From: Chthonomonas calidirosea
Lineage (GTDB): Bacteria; Armatimonadota; Fimbriimonadia; Fimbriimonadales; Fimbriimonadaceae
Direction of reading: 5' to 3'
Assembly (NCBI GenBank): GCA_945882415.1
Contig: CAMCWC010000006.1
Location: forward strand, 1 to 64,000
Length of the DNA: 64,000 nucleotides
In this document: piece by piece, positions 44,071 to 52,228 of the stretch
Layout: each line of letters begins with the position of its first letter
Numbering within the stretch: the stretch's first letter is position 1
The notes under the pieces: generated by a model
Seen by the model: only the letters and a program-made list of their open reading frames with translations
Databases searched by the model: none
Told to the model about the DNA's origin: nothing
Made by a program: the position numbers and the translations under genes

Positions 44071-44907
44071 TTAGGCTGCTTTTGGCCAGTCGATTCGAAT
44101 ATCGGTTGCGCGGAAGCGGACAGGCTCGAGCGTTTCGTAGTCGGAATCCACGAATCGTTCCTGCGTTCCCAGCTTCATTCTTCCCGTGGCGGAGAGCCGC
44201 TTCGGAATTACTTGAAATGCCTTCACGTGCGATCCGTACTCCTGGACCAGTCGGACCAGAATGTCTCCGGGCACATCAGTCACGTCCAGTACGGTGAGTC
44301 GGCGAGAGACGCCTTTGGATTCAAACTCGACCAATGTGTCAAAGATTGCGGTGACAATCCGGTCTGGGTTGTCTCGGTCCACAGCGATGCGATCTTGAAT
44401 GGCGAGCGAGCTGAGTTCGTTGAGTCGAACGCTAACCGCTGCGTTCCTGTTTCCGGCAACGAAATTTGGACGCAAGCTTTCGGTATCGATGACCCGCACA
44501 CACCTTAAGAGCTTGCTTGTACTGTTCAGTGCGGCAAGTGTTTCCGTCTCATATCGGGACAGCACGATCAGACCAAAGATTTGGTCATCAAGCCGCCGAG
44601 CTTTGATTGACTTTATAGCGCGGTTCGTACAGATGATGGTCACCAAGCACCAGATCGCGCCAAATATGGCTCCGCGAGAAGACCTGATCCAGCCCGCTTC
44701 TTCGAACGCAAAAAAAGGCGACATGCTGGTCAGACAGTTCGTCATGACCGCAAAGCCAAACGCAAACGACAAGGTGCTGATGAAGAACTTGCCGCTGTTA
44801 ATTCCTTCGTAGATTTCTTCTTGAGTCAGACCATTTCGGTCTCGACGAAGGCGCAAAACAATCTTGAGTTTCAGTTCTGTTAGGAAGCGCTTCTGTCGTT
44901 CAAACAT
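44071..44907 (-). CDS. Membrane protein of unknown function
   Basis: 278 residues, family not recognised. A basic cytoplasmic start (ERQKRFLTELKLKIVLRLRR) precedes two or three hydrophobic segments (about 42-62 and 80-95). A ~170-residue soluble part then alternates strands and helices (RRLTVLDVTDVPGDILVRLV). A ribosome-like GGAGATC lies just before ATG 44907. The gene stands between the SelB-like gene and the asparaginase-type gene on the same strand. Confidence 0.65.
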   Translation of the reverse strand: MFERQKRFLTELKLKIVLRLRRDRNGLTQEEIYEGINSGKFFISTLSFAFGFAVMTNCLTSMSPFFAFEEAGWIRSSRGAIFGAIWCLVTIICTNRAIKSIKARRLDDQIFGLIVLSRYETETLAALNSTSKLLRCVRVIDTESLRPNFVAGNRNAAVSVRLNELSSLAIQDRIAVDRDNPDRIVTAIFDTLVEFESKGVSRRLTVLDVTDVPGDILVRLVQEYGSHVKAFQVIPKRLSATGRMKLGTQERFVDSDYETLEPVRFRATDIRIDWPKAA

Positions 44908-44928
44908 TCGAGATCTCCTTTGAAGATT

Positions 44929-45798
44929 CTAGCGTTCAAAGTTTTGTGTCGATACTGCGCCATCTTGGCAAACCCAAAGGTCGAACTTGCCCATCGTGAT
45001 CGCGGCGCCGAAGTCGCCGTCTTTTCGGAGGGCAAGGACGACGCAGCTCATAACGCAGGCGTTAGGGAGGCGGCGGATCATGTGCTGGATCACTTCGTCG
45101 CACGCTTCTTGGGCGGACATGCCGGCTTCCATGTTGCGGGTGGCGCGGTAGGAAGCCATGGCTTTCCAAAGTTCTTCGCCAAGGCCGGTGGCGCCGGCGC
45201 AGCCGATTTCGTCATCGGCGTAGAGTCCAGCGCCAAAGATCGGCGAGTCGCCGACTCGGCCAGGGAGCTTCCAGGCGAGGCCGCTGGTGCTGCTAGCAGC
45301 GACGCAGTGACCGTCATTCAGTCCCAGCATCGTGACAGTGTCGCCATGAAGATCTGAGGTGGAGTGCATGTACTCGTCAGGAAACACACCCGCCCGCCAC
45401 TTTTCGTATTGTCGGGCAATCTCTTCGGTCACCAAGTTCCGGGGGGTGAATCCTTTTGAGATCGCGAATCGACGCGCCTGCTCACCGGCAAGAAGGTTGT
45501 GCGGAGTTTCTTCCAGCACTTTCTTGGCTACGGAGATGACCGGGACGATTCCTCGGACGGAGCAAACGCCGCCGCACTCGAGGTTCTCGCCGTCCATCAT
45601 GGCGGCATCAAGCTCGATCTCGCCATCGGAGTTTGGCAGCGAGCCGAGGCCGATCGCGAGGAAGGTCGGATCCATCTCGCAGACGGCGAGACCTTGCTCG
45701 ATGCACTCCCGAAGATTTGCCCCGCCCTGGAAAGCTCGCCATGCCGTCTCTACCGCCGGTTTGCCCGGGGTTTCCCATGTGCCAAGAAATGTTGTCAT
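44929..45798 (-). CDS. Isoaspartyl peptidase/L-asparaginase-type Ntn hydrolase
   Basis: 289 residues. The autocleavage site HGDTVTMLGL puts the nucleophilic Thr at residue 154 at the new N-terminus of the beta chain. CGGVCSVRGI, GRVGDSPIFGAGLYADDEIGCAGATG and the oxyanion and substrate residues fit the N4-(beta-N-acetylglucosaminyl)-asparaginase branch. It cleaves asparagine-linked or isoaspartyl amides. ATG 45798 is used; the longer frame to 45990 is antisense overlap with the AI-2E gene. There is no obvious signal peptide. It starts 11 bases after the AI-2E stop. Confidence 0.92.
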   Translation of the reverse strand: MTTFLGTWETPGKPAVETAWRAFQGGANLRECIEQGLAVCEMDPTFLAIGLGSLPNSDGEIELDAAMMDGENLECGGVCSVRGIVPVISVAKKVLEETPHNLLAGEQARRFAISKGFTPRNLVTEEIARQYEKWRAGVFPDEYMHSTSDLHGDTVTMLGLNDGHCVAASSTSGLAWKLPGRVGDSPIFGAGLYADDEIGCAGATGLGEELWKAMASYRATRNMEAGMSAQEACDEVIQHMIRRLPNACVMSCVVLALRKDGDFGAAITMGKFDLWVCQDGAVSTQNFER

Positions 45799-45808
45799 GC
45801 CGCGAATC

Positions 45809-46885
45809 CTACTCGGATGCGGCGGTTTCTGGTGCGTCGGGCAGCTTGGTCTTCTCTCGGAGCGCCTCGATGACCACCAAGGTGATGGTGAGCAACATCG
45901 GGCCAGAGATGACGCCGATCGGTCCGAAGAAGAAAACGCCGCCGAGGATCGAGAAGAAGATCGGCAATGGGTGCAGGTTCGACCGTCCACCGATAAGGAA
46001 CGGCTTGATCACATTGTCGATGTTGCTGACGAACATCGTTCCAAACCCGAGGATGATGAGTGCCTCTTGAGTCTTGCCTTGGAATAACAGAAGGAACGCG
46101 ACCGGGAAATACACCACGGGTGCGCCGAGGAGCGGAATGATGGCCATCACCGCCGAGAGCACGGTCAGAAGAAGCCAATTCGGCAATCCGACGTAGGCGT
46201 ACGCGGCACCGATGAGGCCACCCTGCAGCATCGCTACAAGCACCGTCCCATAGAACACCGCCCAAACCGTATCGGTTAAACGCTGCAGTAGACGCTCGGT
46301 CTGAGCGTGCTCGAGCGGAATCAAGTCGAGGGCACCCTCTTTGAGTTTCCAGCCGTCACGGAGCAAAAAGAACTGGGCCAAGATGGCGATGCCGAGGCTA
46401 AACAGCGTCACGCCAAGGCTCTTTAGCACCCCGACAAGCGGTGCTTGCAAGCCGCTCACGATCTCCTTCTGATTCTCCTGCCACGTTCGTTCGAGCGAGA
46501 AGGAGCTGGCCCCGACGCTGGCTTTAACCGAGGCAAGCTGTTGGTCAAGGTTTTGTAGGGTGCGCTCGATACTTCTGGAAGATCCGTCGGTTGCACCCAC
46601 ACCCTCTGCTTGCGGACTGATCCCAAGCAGAACAATGACAAACGGAAGGACAAAAACAAGGATCGTGACGAGGCAGGCCACAAGACCGGCGATGGTCTCT
46701 GCGCTCTTTTTGAATCTTCCTCGCTCGCAACCGTTACGGACCTTTTCGTAAAGCGGGGCGGTGAGGATGGTGAGGGCAGATGCCCATAGCAGTGCAGAGA
46801 CAAACGGCTGCATCACCGAGGCGGCAAGGTAGGCGACCACGCCCACCATCGCGATGAACATCCAGTTTCGGAATTGGTTTGTCAT
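45809..46885 (-). CDS. AI-2E family (PerM-like) transporter
   Basis: 358 residues from ATG 46885 (a GTG two codons earlier is possible). Eight hydrophobic segments with the family pattern: YLAASVMQPFVSALLWASAL, VLPFVIVLLGI, a periplasmic ~70-residue loop, FSLGIAILAQFFLLRDG, LLTVLSAVMAIIPLLGAPVVY and VSNIDNVIKPFLIGG. Members export diverse small molecules or act as proton antiporters; the autoinducer name reflects TqsA only. It is co-directional with the asparaginase-type gene. Confidence 0.92.
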   Translation of the reverse strand: MTNQFRNWMFIAMVGVVAYLAASVMQPFVSALLWASALTILTAPLYEKVRNGCERGRFKKSAETIAGLVACLVTILVFVLPFVIVLLGISPQAEGVGATDGSSRSIERTLQNLDQQLASVKASVGASSFSLERTWQENQKEIVSGLQAPLVGVLKSLGVTLFSLGIAILAQFFLLRDGWKLKEGALDLIPLEHAQTERLLQRLTDTVWAVFYGTVLVAMLQGGLIGAAYAYVGLPNWLLLTVLSAVMAIIPLLGAPVVYFPVAFLLLFQGKTQEALIILGFGTMFVSNIDNVIKPFLIGGRSNLHPLPIFFSILGGVFFFGPIGVISGPMLLTITLVVIEALREKTKLPDAPETAASE

Positions 46886-46957
46886 TTCCACGCGTCCAAC
46901 GAATGTACGCGATTTGGGGTTGAGCTAGTCGGAAGAAACTAGGACCACAGACGATGT

Positions 46958-46992
46958 TTGGCCCTCAAGCTCGATTGAAACTTGAGGGCCAA
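46958..46992. terminator. Perfect 12-bp hairpin after the small barrel gene
   Basis: TTGGCCCTCAAG and CTTGAGGGCCAA with an 11-base loop, 9 bases after the stop of the minus-strand gene ending at 47002 and ~70 bases upstream of the AI-2E start. No U-run follows on either strand, but the length and position indicate a transcript end. Confidence 0.75.
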
Positions 46993-47001
46993 GTCGGCGA
47001 C

Positions 47002-47457
47002 TTACATTTTGAAACGGTAGCTGAAGCCTACGGTTGGGTTGACTTTGGCTTTGAACCCCTTCGCCAGCAAGATGCCCGTTCCCAGTCGGAACTCGAAGTT
47101 CTTACCAATATCGTAGACAAAGCCTTGCTCGATGAACAGGCCGTCCTTCTTTCGGTACTCGCGGTTTTGGCCGCGGACGTAGGAGACGCCGCCGAACGAT
47201 TCGAAGCGTGGACCTAAGAAGCCTTTCCAGTATCCGGTCGCGCCAACTTTTACGAACTCGGTCGACTTTTCGCCCTTTCCGAGAATGGTCGTGTAAAGAC
47301 CTGCGTGGACGCCAACCGAACCGGATCGATACTCCAAACCGATCGAGGGAGATCGAAAGCCATGGAGATAGAGGGTCTTGTCCGACACTTCTTGGGCAAG
47401 CGCAATGTGAGTAGTAAGGGCAACGAGTGCGACGGCGAGAATGTGCAGTTTCTTCAT
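47002..47457 (-). CDS. Small secreted beta-barrel-like protein
   Basis: 151 residues. A signal peptide (KKLHILAVALVALTTHIALAQ, cleavage near ALA-Q) is followed by amphipathic strands: SIGLEYRSGSVGVHAGLYTT, GATGYWKGFLGPRFESFGG, LGTGILLAKGFKAKVNPTVG and FSYRFKM. It looks like a small outer-membrane barrel or autotransporter-like fold without enzymatic motifs. It starts 26 bases after the DUF4386 gene on the same strand. Confidence 0.7.
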   Translation of the reverse strand: MKKLHILAVALVALTTHIALAQEVSDKTLYLHGFRSPSIGLEYRSGSVGVHAGLYTTILGKGEKSTEFVKVGATGYWKGFLGPRFESFGGVSYVRGQNREYRKKDGLFIEQGFVYDIGKNFEFRLGTGILLAKGFKAKVNPTVGFSYRFKM

Positions 47458-47482
47458 GATCGGTTTTTGGGGGTTTGAACGG

Positions 47483-48127
47483 TTAGCGGCGGAAAGCGAG
47501 GGCGATCAGCCAGAGTGACCAGACGAGGTAGGCAACTGCGTTCACAGCGCCTGCCGAAGGGAAGTTAAAGACTTCGAGAAGGCCAACGAGAATGCCAAGG
47601 CCAGAGACCAGGCCGATGATGGCGAGGATGCGAGCCTTGTCCCAGAGGGCATGGACAATCATCAACGTCCACAGACCGGTGAAAAGGTATCCGAACCACT
47701 CCCCGATGCCCACGCCGAGCCATTGATGAAATATTTCAAATAGCTGGACCGTCTGCGCCCGGGTGGCCGGAGAGTCCTGGTACTGGTGAGCCAAAGCAGG
47801 GACGATGAACAGCCAGCGGGACAGTCCGAGCGCTTGAACGATTCCGGCAAGGGCGCCAAAGATCCCGGCCAACTCGCTTGCTCCGCTCTGCTTGCTGATG
47901 CCAAAGCTGACGGGAATGAACAGCAGAGCCGAAGCGAGCATTGACCACCAGAGTGGAAGGAGCGTGGATTCGCTGCCAGCGAACCGAACGAGGATCTCGG
48001 CGCTTGGGGCGCGGAGAATGTTTGGATAGTCGAATCGTGAGCCCAAAAGACTGAAGGCCACGGTGAAAATGACGGGCACGGCGGCAATGCCGACGCGGTG
48101 CAAGGGATGAGGGGCAGTAGCGGTCAT
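47483..48127 (-). CDS. DUF4386-like integral membrane protein
   Basis: 214 residues with about six hydrophobic helices: VGIAAVPVIFTVAFSLLG, LWWSMLASALLFIPVSF, ELAGIFGALAGIVQALGLSR, GIGEWFGYLFTGLWTLMIVH, ARILAIIGLVSGLGILVGLL and NAVAYLVWSLWLIAL. The pattern GLSRWLF...EIFHQWLGVGIGE fits DUF4386. Function unknown. ATG overlaps the stop of the tetR gene (ATGA), so its synthesis is under the same autoregulated promoter. Confidence 0.8.
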   Translation of the reverse strand: MTATAPHPLHRVGIAAVPVIFTVAFSLLGSRFDYPNILRAPSAEILVRFAGSESTLLPLWWSMLASALLFIPVSFGISKQSGASELAGIFGALAGIVQALGLSRWLFIVPALAHQYQDSPATRAQTVQLFEIFHQWLGVGIGEWFGYLFTGLWTLMIVHALWDKARILAIIGLVSGLGILVGLLEVFNFPSAGAVNAVAYLVWSLWLIALAFRR

Positions 48128-48744
48128 GGACTTTCGGGATCGGGCGGTAGGTAAGGCTCAATCACGTGTCGAAGGAGCGCGAGCCCCTTTTCTTGCCAGC
48201 CTTCACCCTCAACGGTTTGAAGAAGGCCCAGACCAGATTCGACGTACGAGATGTAGAACTCGCTGATGAGCCAGCAAAGGTGAGTGAGCCTCGAGAGTTC
48301 TTCTGGGTCCTCAATCGGCCGAAGCACGCCCGATGCGGCGAAGAACTGCAGAAGTCGTTCGAAGTTGCTGAACCCGCGGTGTCGAAGGTCTCGAAAGCTG
48401 GTTGCAAGTTCGGGATCTTCGATCAGGAGGGCGACAAGTTCGCGATAGAGGAAGCGGTATTTCCAGAGGATTTGGAAGTTCGCCTTCATCATCAACTCAA
48501 GATCGTCGATGTTGAGGGGGCGGTCGGATGGCGGCGCAAGGGCGGAGAGGACTTCAGCCTCGTTCTGGTCGAACAGCGCTCGGATGATTTGCTGCTTGCT
48601 TTTGTAGTGGTAGTACAGATTCCCGACGGAGAGTCCGGCTTCTGCGGCAACGTGGTTGGTTGAAACAGACGCCGTGCCGCTCGCATTGAACAACTGCAGG
48701 GCAGAGTCCAAGATTCGCTGTCGGGTCGATTCAGTTCGCTTCAT
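48124..48744 (-). CDS. TetR-family transcriptional regulator
   Basis: 206 residues. The N-terminal helix-turn-helix reads TRQRILDSALQLFNASGTAS then VSTNHVAAEAGLSVGNLYYH, with the YYHYKSKQQIIRALF tail typical of TetR. The C-terminal ligand domain resembles the TetR_C_33-like type (FQILWKYRFLYRELVALLIE). Twin perfect 18-bp palindromes lie just upstream across the promoter, so it very probably represses itself and the coupled DUF4386 gene. The inducer is unknown. Confidence 0.92.
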   Translation of the reverse strand: MKRTESTRQRILDSALQLFNASGTASVSTNHVAAEAGLSVGNLYYHYKSKQQIIRALFDQNEAEVLSALAPPSDRPLNIDDLELMMKANFQILWKYRFLYRELVALLIEDPELATSFRDLRHRGFSNFERLLQFFAASGVLRPIEDPEELSRLTHLCWLISEFYISYVESGLGLLQTVEGEGWQEKGLALLRHVIEPYLPPDPESP

Positions 48745-48754
48745 GTCGATCAGT

Positions 48755-48772
48755 TTAGAGCATTTGCTCTAA
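48755..48772. promoter_or_regulatory. TetR operator, promoter-distal copy
   Basis: TTAGAGCATTTGCTCTAA is a perfect palindrome with 8-base arms and a TT centre, 10 bases upstream of the tetR start codon, in the leader or start-point region. It shares the TTAGAG...CTCTAA arms with the second operator 28 bases away (centre to centre). Confidence 0.85.
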
Positions 48773-48779
48773 CGAATTG

Positions 48780-48809
48780 ATATTAGAGTATTTACTCTAA
48801 GTTTGTCAA
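48780..48809 (-). promoter_or_regulatory. tetR promoter
   Basis: On the minus strand TTGACA (48809-48804) and TAATAT (48785-48780) are 18 bases apart. The -35 box is perfect. The second operator fills most of the spacer, so repressor binding would exclude RNA polymerase. Confidence 0.7.
48783..48800. promoter_or_regulatory. TetR operator inside the promoter spacer
   Basis: TTAGAGTATTTACTCTAA is a perfect palindrome with 8-base arms and a TT centre, overlapping the promoter spacer and part of the -10 box. Confidence 0.85.
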
Positions 48810-48822
48810 CCCACGCAAAAAA

Positions 48823-48852
48823 AGTCCCGTCCAAATAATTTCGGACGGGACT
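48823..48852 (-). terminator. Intrinsic terminator of the GT4-GH130 operon
   Basis: AGTCCCGTCC and GGACGGGACT form a perfect 10-bp stem with a 10-base loop, 19 bases after the GH130 stop. On the minus strand the stem is followed by a run of seven T, a textbook rho-independent terminator. Confidence 0.93.
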
Positions 48853-48871
48853 AGTTGAACCTAAACTGGAC

Positions 48872-49861
48872 CTAGGATCGCTCGGCGACTTGTCCCGCGA
48901 TACCGAGAAGGTCGGTCGAGCCGTTCACCTCAAGGTATTCGAGCATCTGCTTAATGCTTGCCGTCGCGAGACAAATGACGGTGTCTGCGGCGCCGTAATA
49001 GAAGTTCACCGTATCGTTATCGGGCTCTACGGTGTATCCGCAGGGGAAGATGGCGTTCGGAACGTCACCGTCTTTTTCGTACGGTGCCTCCGGCCCGAAG
49101 ATCCACTCTGAGCCGCGGCTGAGGCAGATTTCGGGATGGTCAAGCTCGAACAAGGCCAGACCGAGTCGATAAATAGAGCCTGAGGCATGGCGCCGAACGC
49201 CATGGTAAACCACCAGCCAGCCCTTGTCTGTACGGATTGGCGGTGGTGAAAGGCCAATCTTGTTGGCATCCCACCAGGCACCGCGACGTGCCGGAAGCAG
49301 GACCACGTGCCCGCCCCAGTTACGCAAATCCGGGGAGAACGAAATCCACATGTTCGATCCCATTTCGGTGGTCGGGCGGTGGATTAGGGCGTACTCGCCG
49401 TTGAATTTGCACGGGAAGATGGCTGCGTCTTTGTCATCGGCCTGCATCACCAGACCGAATCGCTCGAAAGTCTTGAAGTCCTTGGTTGAGGCGATGGCAA
49501 CGCCGGGGCCGGATTTTCCGAACGCGGTGTAGGCAATGAGGTACTCGCCGGAATCCGGCATGAACGTGATGCGCGGGTCTTCGATACCCCACATTTCTTC
49601 CGGATGGTTTTCCGGGTCGGGGGAGAAGGTTGGCTCAGGGTCAATGACCCAGCCGTCAACGCCGTTGGCCGAACGAGCGGCGCAGAAGTGGGAGATCCCG
49701 CGTCGGTCCTCCACTCGACAAAGCAAAAGGGTGGTTCCATCAGCCAATCGCGTTGCACCGGCGTTGAAGACGGTGTGAACGGGATAAGGCCAATCAGCGG
49801 CGGTAAGAATGGGATTCTTGACGTTGCGGGTCAAGAGTTCCAAGTATTTAGTTGATTTCAA
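48872..49861 (-). CDS. GH130-family beta-mannoside phosphorylase-like protein
   Basis: 329 residues of the five-bladed propeller family that phosphorolyses or hydrolyses beta-mannosides. Key blocks are NAGATRLADGTTLLLCRVED, WGIEDPRITF with the catalytic-type Asp95, KDAAIFPCKFNGEYALIHRP, WWDANKIGLSPPPIRTDKGWL and YHGV. The start is TTG 49861, overlapping the end of the glycosyltransferase gene by 14 bases. With that transferase it could make and turn over a mannose-containing oligosaccharide. No signal peptide, so cytoplasmic. Confidence 0.9.
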   Translation of the reverse strand: MKSTKYLELLTRNVKNPILTAADWPYPVHTVFNAGATRLADGTTLLLCRVEDRRGISHFCAARSANGVDGWVIDPEPTFSPDPENHPEEMWGIEDPRITFMPDSGEYLIAYTAFGKSGPGVAIASTKDFKTFERFGLVMQADDKDAAIFPCKFNGEYALIHRPTTEMGSNMWISFSPDLRNWGGHVVLLPARRGAWWDANKIGLSPPPIRTDKGWLVVYHGVRRHASGSIYRLGLALFELDHPEICLSRGSEWIFGPEAPYEKDGDVPNAIFPCGYTVEPDNDTVNFYYGAADTVICLATASIKQMLEYLEVNGSTDLLGIAGQVAERS

Positions 49862-52157
49862 ACGTTTCCTTTCGGACCGGGGAAGAGATTGGATTTTGCC
49901 GAGCTAGTTGAATCTCGGTGAGGGCGCAGAGCCAAGCAAGCGTCGATTCGGCGCCTTGATTGCGGTTGATGCGCGTGACGTGCAAGCCATCGTGGCATCC
50001 TCCGGAACTTGGCTCTGCAACCGAAATCTGAAGCAGGTTTCGGCCAAGGAACCATGAAAATGCCCGGCCAGACTCTTCGAGCCAGATTGGATTGCCAGAA
50101 ACTCGGTAGCCCGCTAGGCATGCGGAAACGGTCGACCAGGCTTCGATCGGTTGCTGATCGAAGAAACTGCGCTCATCGCCAAAGGAGAATCCTTTACTGG
50201 AAATCGGGGCGAAAACGCCGCCGGCGGCCGTTTGCAACGCTATGAGCCAAGCGAGCGATTTGAGGCCAGTCTCGAGCAAGTTTGAGTTTCCGAGGCGATC
50301 GCCCGCGATGATGAGGGCTTGCGGAATGCGCGCGTTTGCGTAGGTCAGTTTCGGTTCAAACCATGGCCAGGGTTCGGTCGCGTAGTTTTCATACTGAAGA
50401 ACTAGCCGGTCGGCCAGCTTGCCAAGGTAGGTGATCATCGACGCGTTCTTCGGAAAGCGCTGAAGATATTCGTCGGCCGCGATCACCCCGTATGCCCACG
50501 TCCGCAGGCTGGTGGTCTCGAGAAGTGCGGGCGCAGCGCGTTCGTATAGCTCCTTTGCGACCTCTCGGCGGCTGATGTCTTGTGTGCGGTTGGCGCAGGC
50601 GGCAAGTGACCAGAGCGCGCGACCCTGAGAGTCTTCGGAACCCGTCGCCTCAAGCCAGTCGCGACTGTAACTCATGAAGTTTCGAAATCGCCCCGTTCCT
50701 TGGTTGAACGCGTCGAGGACGAAGCTGAGGTAGCGACTTTGGAGCAGGCTCTGCTCTGGCGTGAGGCTCGCTACTCCTTCGAGTTGGGAGGTCAGAAGGA
50801 GAGCTCGCGCGTTATCGTCAACGCAGTAACCCTCGGAGCGATTTGGGGTCGTGAAAGTAGCGTGTTGAATGATTCCGGTGTCGTCGGAAATCTCTTGCAG
50901 ATGCGTCAGGTTGATCGGCGGCAGGGTATCGGTGATACGGAAGATCGGTACGGGAGTGGCGGATATTGACCGTAGCCGAGCCGCGCTTTCCCGCTTCGCT
51001 TGACTAAAGCTAGCCAGGTATCTCATGCCGACGTTGGGCCAGCCCATCTGCGCGCCGTGCTCTGCGGCGCGCCCCGCCATACCGGAGCGTTCCTCTGGAT
51101 TCGCCTCAAGGTGCAGTATTGCGCTCGCAAGGGCTTCCGAGTTTCGGAAGGGCACGAGGACGCCCCTACCGTCGGCAAGTAGCTCTTCGGCGTAGCAATA
51201 AGGAGTTGAGATAACCGCTTTGCCCGCCGCAAAAGAGTAAGCCAGGGTTCCTGAGGTTATCTGTTTCGGATTGAGGTACGGCGTGACGTAGTAGTCCATC
51301 GCCCCTAGGTATTGCGCTAGTTCTTCGGACGAGACGAAGCGATCGACAAACCGAACGCCATGCTCAATGCCCAAATCCTTCGTCATCTGCACCAAGCTTT
51401 CTCGATACCCTTCGCCGGTTGACGCGGCGATATTGGGGTGGGTTGCGCCGACAACGACGTAAACAGCATCTGGGTGCTTGGCAAGGATTGGCACCATCGC
51501 CTGGATCATGAACTGAATTCCCTTGTCGGGCGACAGTAGACCAAAGGTCAGAATCATTGGGCCCTTGATGCCTAGAGTATCTCGGAAGTTGGCGCCTATT
51601 GTTAGGTCAACGACCGGGATACCATGCGGAATCAGGTCGATTTTGGAAGGAGGGACTTGGTGTACGTGGTGGAGGAAGCCAACCGCCCGCTGGCTCATCA
51701 CGACAACCCGCTCTGAGAGTCCGAGGAGCTCGTCCATCACCCGCTTTTGAGCCGGAGATGGATTCTGAAGCACGGTGTGAAGGGTGGTGACGACGGGCAT
51801 TTTGACCTCGCGCACGAGGTTCATGAGATAGGAGCCAGCTTCGCCGCCGAAGATGCCGTACTCGTGTTGAACGGAGAGGATGTCGTAGCCGGCATGGTTC
51901 ACAAGATCGGCCGTTTGTCGGTACGCCGGGAGGTCAGATTCAGAAATTTGGAATCGAACGCCTTTTGGGTACGGAATGCCGGTTCGGTCGATCATTGCGA
52001 TAGACTCGACGGTTAGGCCCAGGTCTAAATCACATAGCGCCTTAGATAGGTCTGCGGTGAACGTGGCGATGCCACATTTTCGGGGAAGGCAAGTACCCAA
52101 AAGCGCAATCTTTTGGATCGTCTTTGGGGAAGAAGAGAATCGAGGCAGACTAACCAT
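49848..52157 (-). CDS. Two-domain GT4 glycosyltransferase with C-terminal alpha-toroid-like region
   Basis: 769 residues. The first ~390 are a GT-B transferase: GTCLPRKCGIATFTADLSKAL, ILSVQHEYGIFGGEAGSYL, IPHGIPVVDL, LTFGLLSPDKGIQFMIQAM, AMDYYVTPYLNPKQITSGTL and YSFAAGKAVISTPY. The last ~350 residues are helical with repeated WSL/AWG motifs (RALWSLAACANRT, RTWAYGVIAADEYL, PWPWFEPKLTYANARIPQAL, EAWSTVSACLAGY), resembling an (alpha/alpha)6 barrel. The transferase and the helical domain may act on the same glycan. It is transcribed with the GH130 gene and ends at a strong terminator. Confidence 0.9.
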   Translation of the reverse strand: MVSLPRFSSSPKTIQKIALLGTCLPRKCGIATFTADLSKALCDLDLGLTVESIAMIDRTGIPYPKGVRFQISESDLPAYRQTADLVNHAGYDILSVQHEYGIFGGEAGSYLMNLVREVKMPVVTTLHTVLQNPSPAQKRVMDELLGLSERVVVMSQRAVGFLHHVHQVPPSKIDLIPHGIPVVDLTIGANFRDTLGIKGPMILTFGLLSPDKGIQFMIQAMVPILAKHPDAVYVVVGATHPNIAASTGEGYRESLVQMTKDLGIEHGVRFVDRFVSSEELAQYLGAMDYYVTPYLNPKQITSGTLAYSFAAGKAVISTPYCYAEELLADGRGVLVPFRNSEALASAILHLEANPEERSGMAGRAAEHGAQMGWPNVGMRYLASFSQAKRESAARLRSISATPVPIFRITDTLPPINLTHLQEISDDTGIIQHATFTTPNRSEGYCVDDNARALLLTSQLEGVASLTPEQSLLQSRYLSFVLDAFNQGTGRFRNFMSYSRDWLEATGSEDSQGRALWSLAACANRTQDISRREVAKELYERAAPALLETTSLRTWAYGVIAADEYLQRFPKNASMITYLGKLADRLVLQYENYATEPWPWFEPKLTYANARIPQALIIAGDRLGNSNLLETGLKSLAWLIALQTAAGGVFAPISSKGFSFGDERSFFDQQPIEAWSTVSACLAGYRVSGNPIWLEESGRAFSWFLGRNLLQISVAEPSSGGCHDGLHVTRINRNQGAESTLAWLCALTEIQLARQNPISSPVRKETFEIN

Positions 52158-52228
52158 ATATCAAAGTACCCAGCAATCCGTTTGACTACTAGGGACTAAT
52201 GGTTTAGTCTGCCATCGATCAATTCGAA

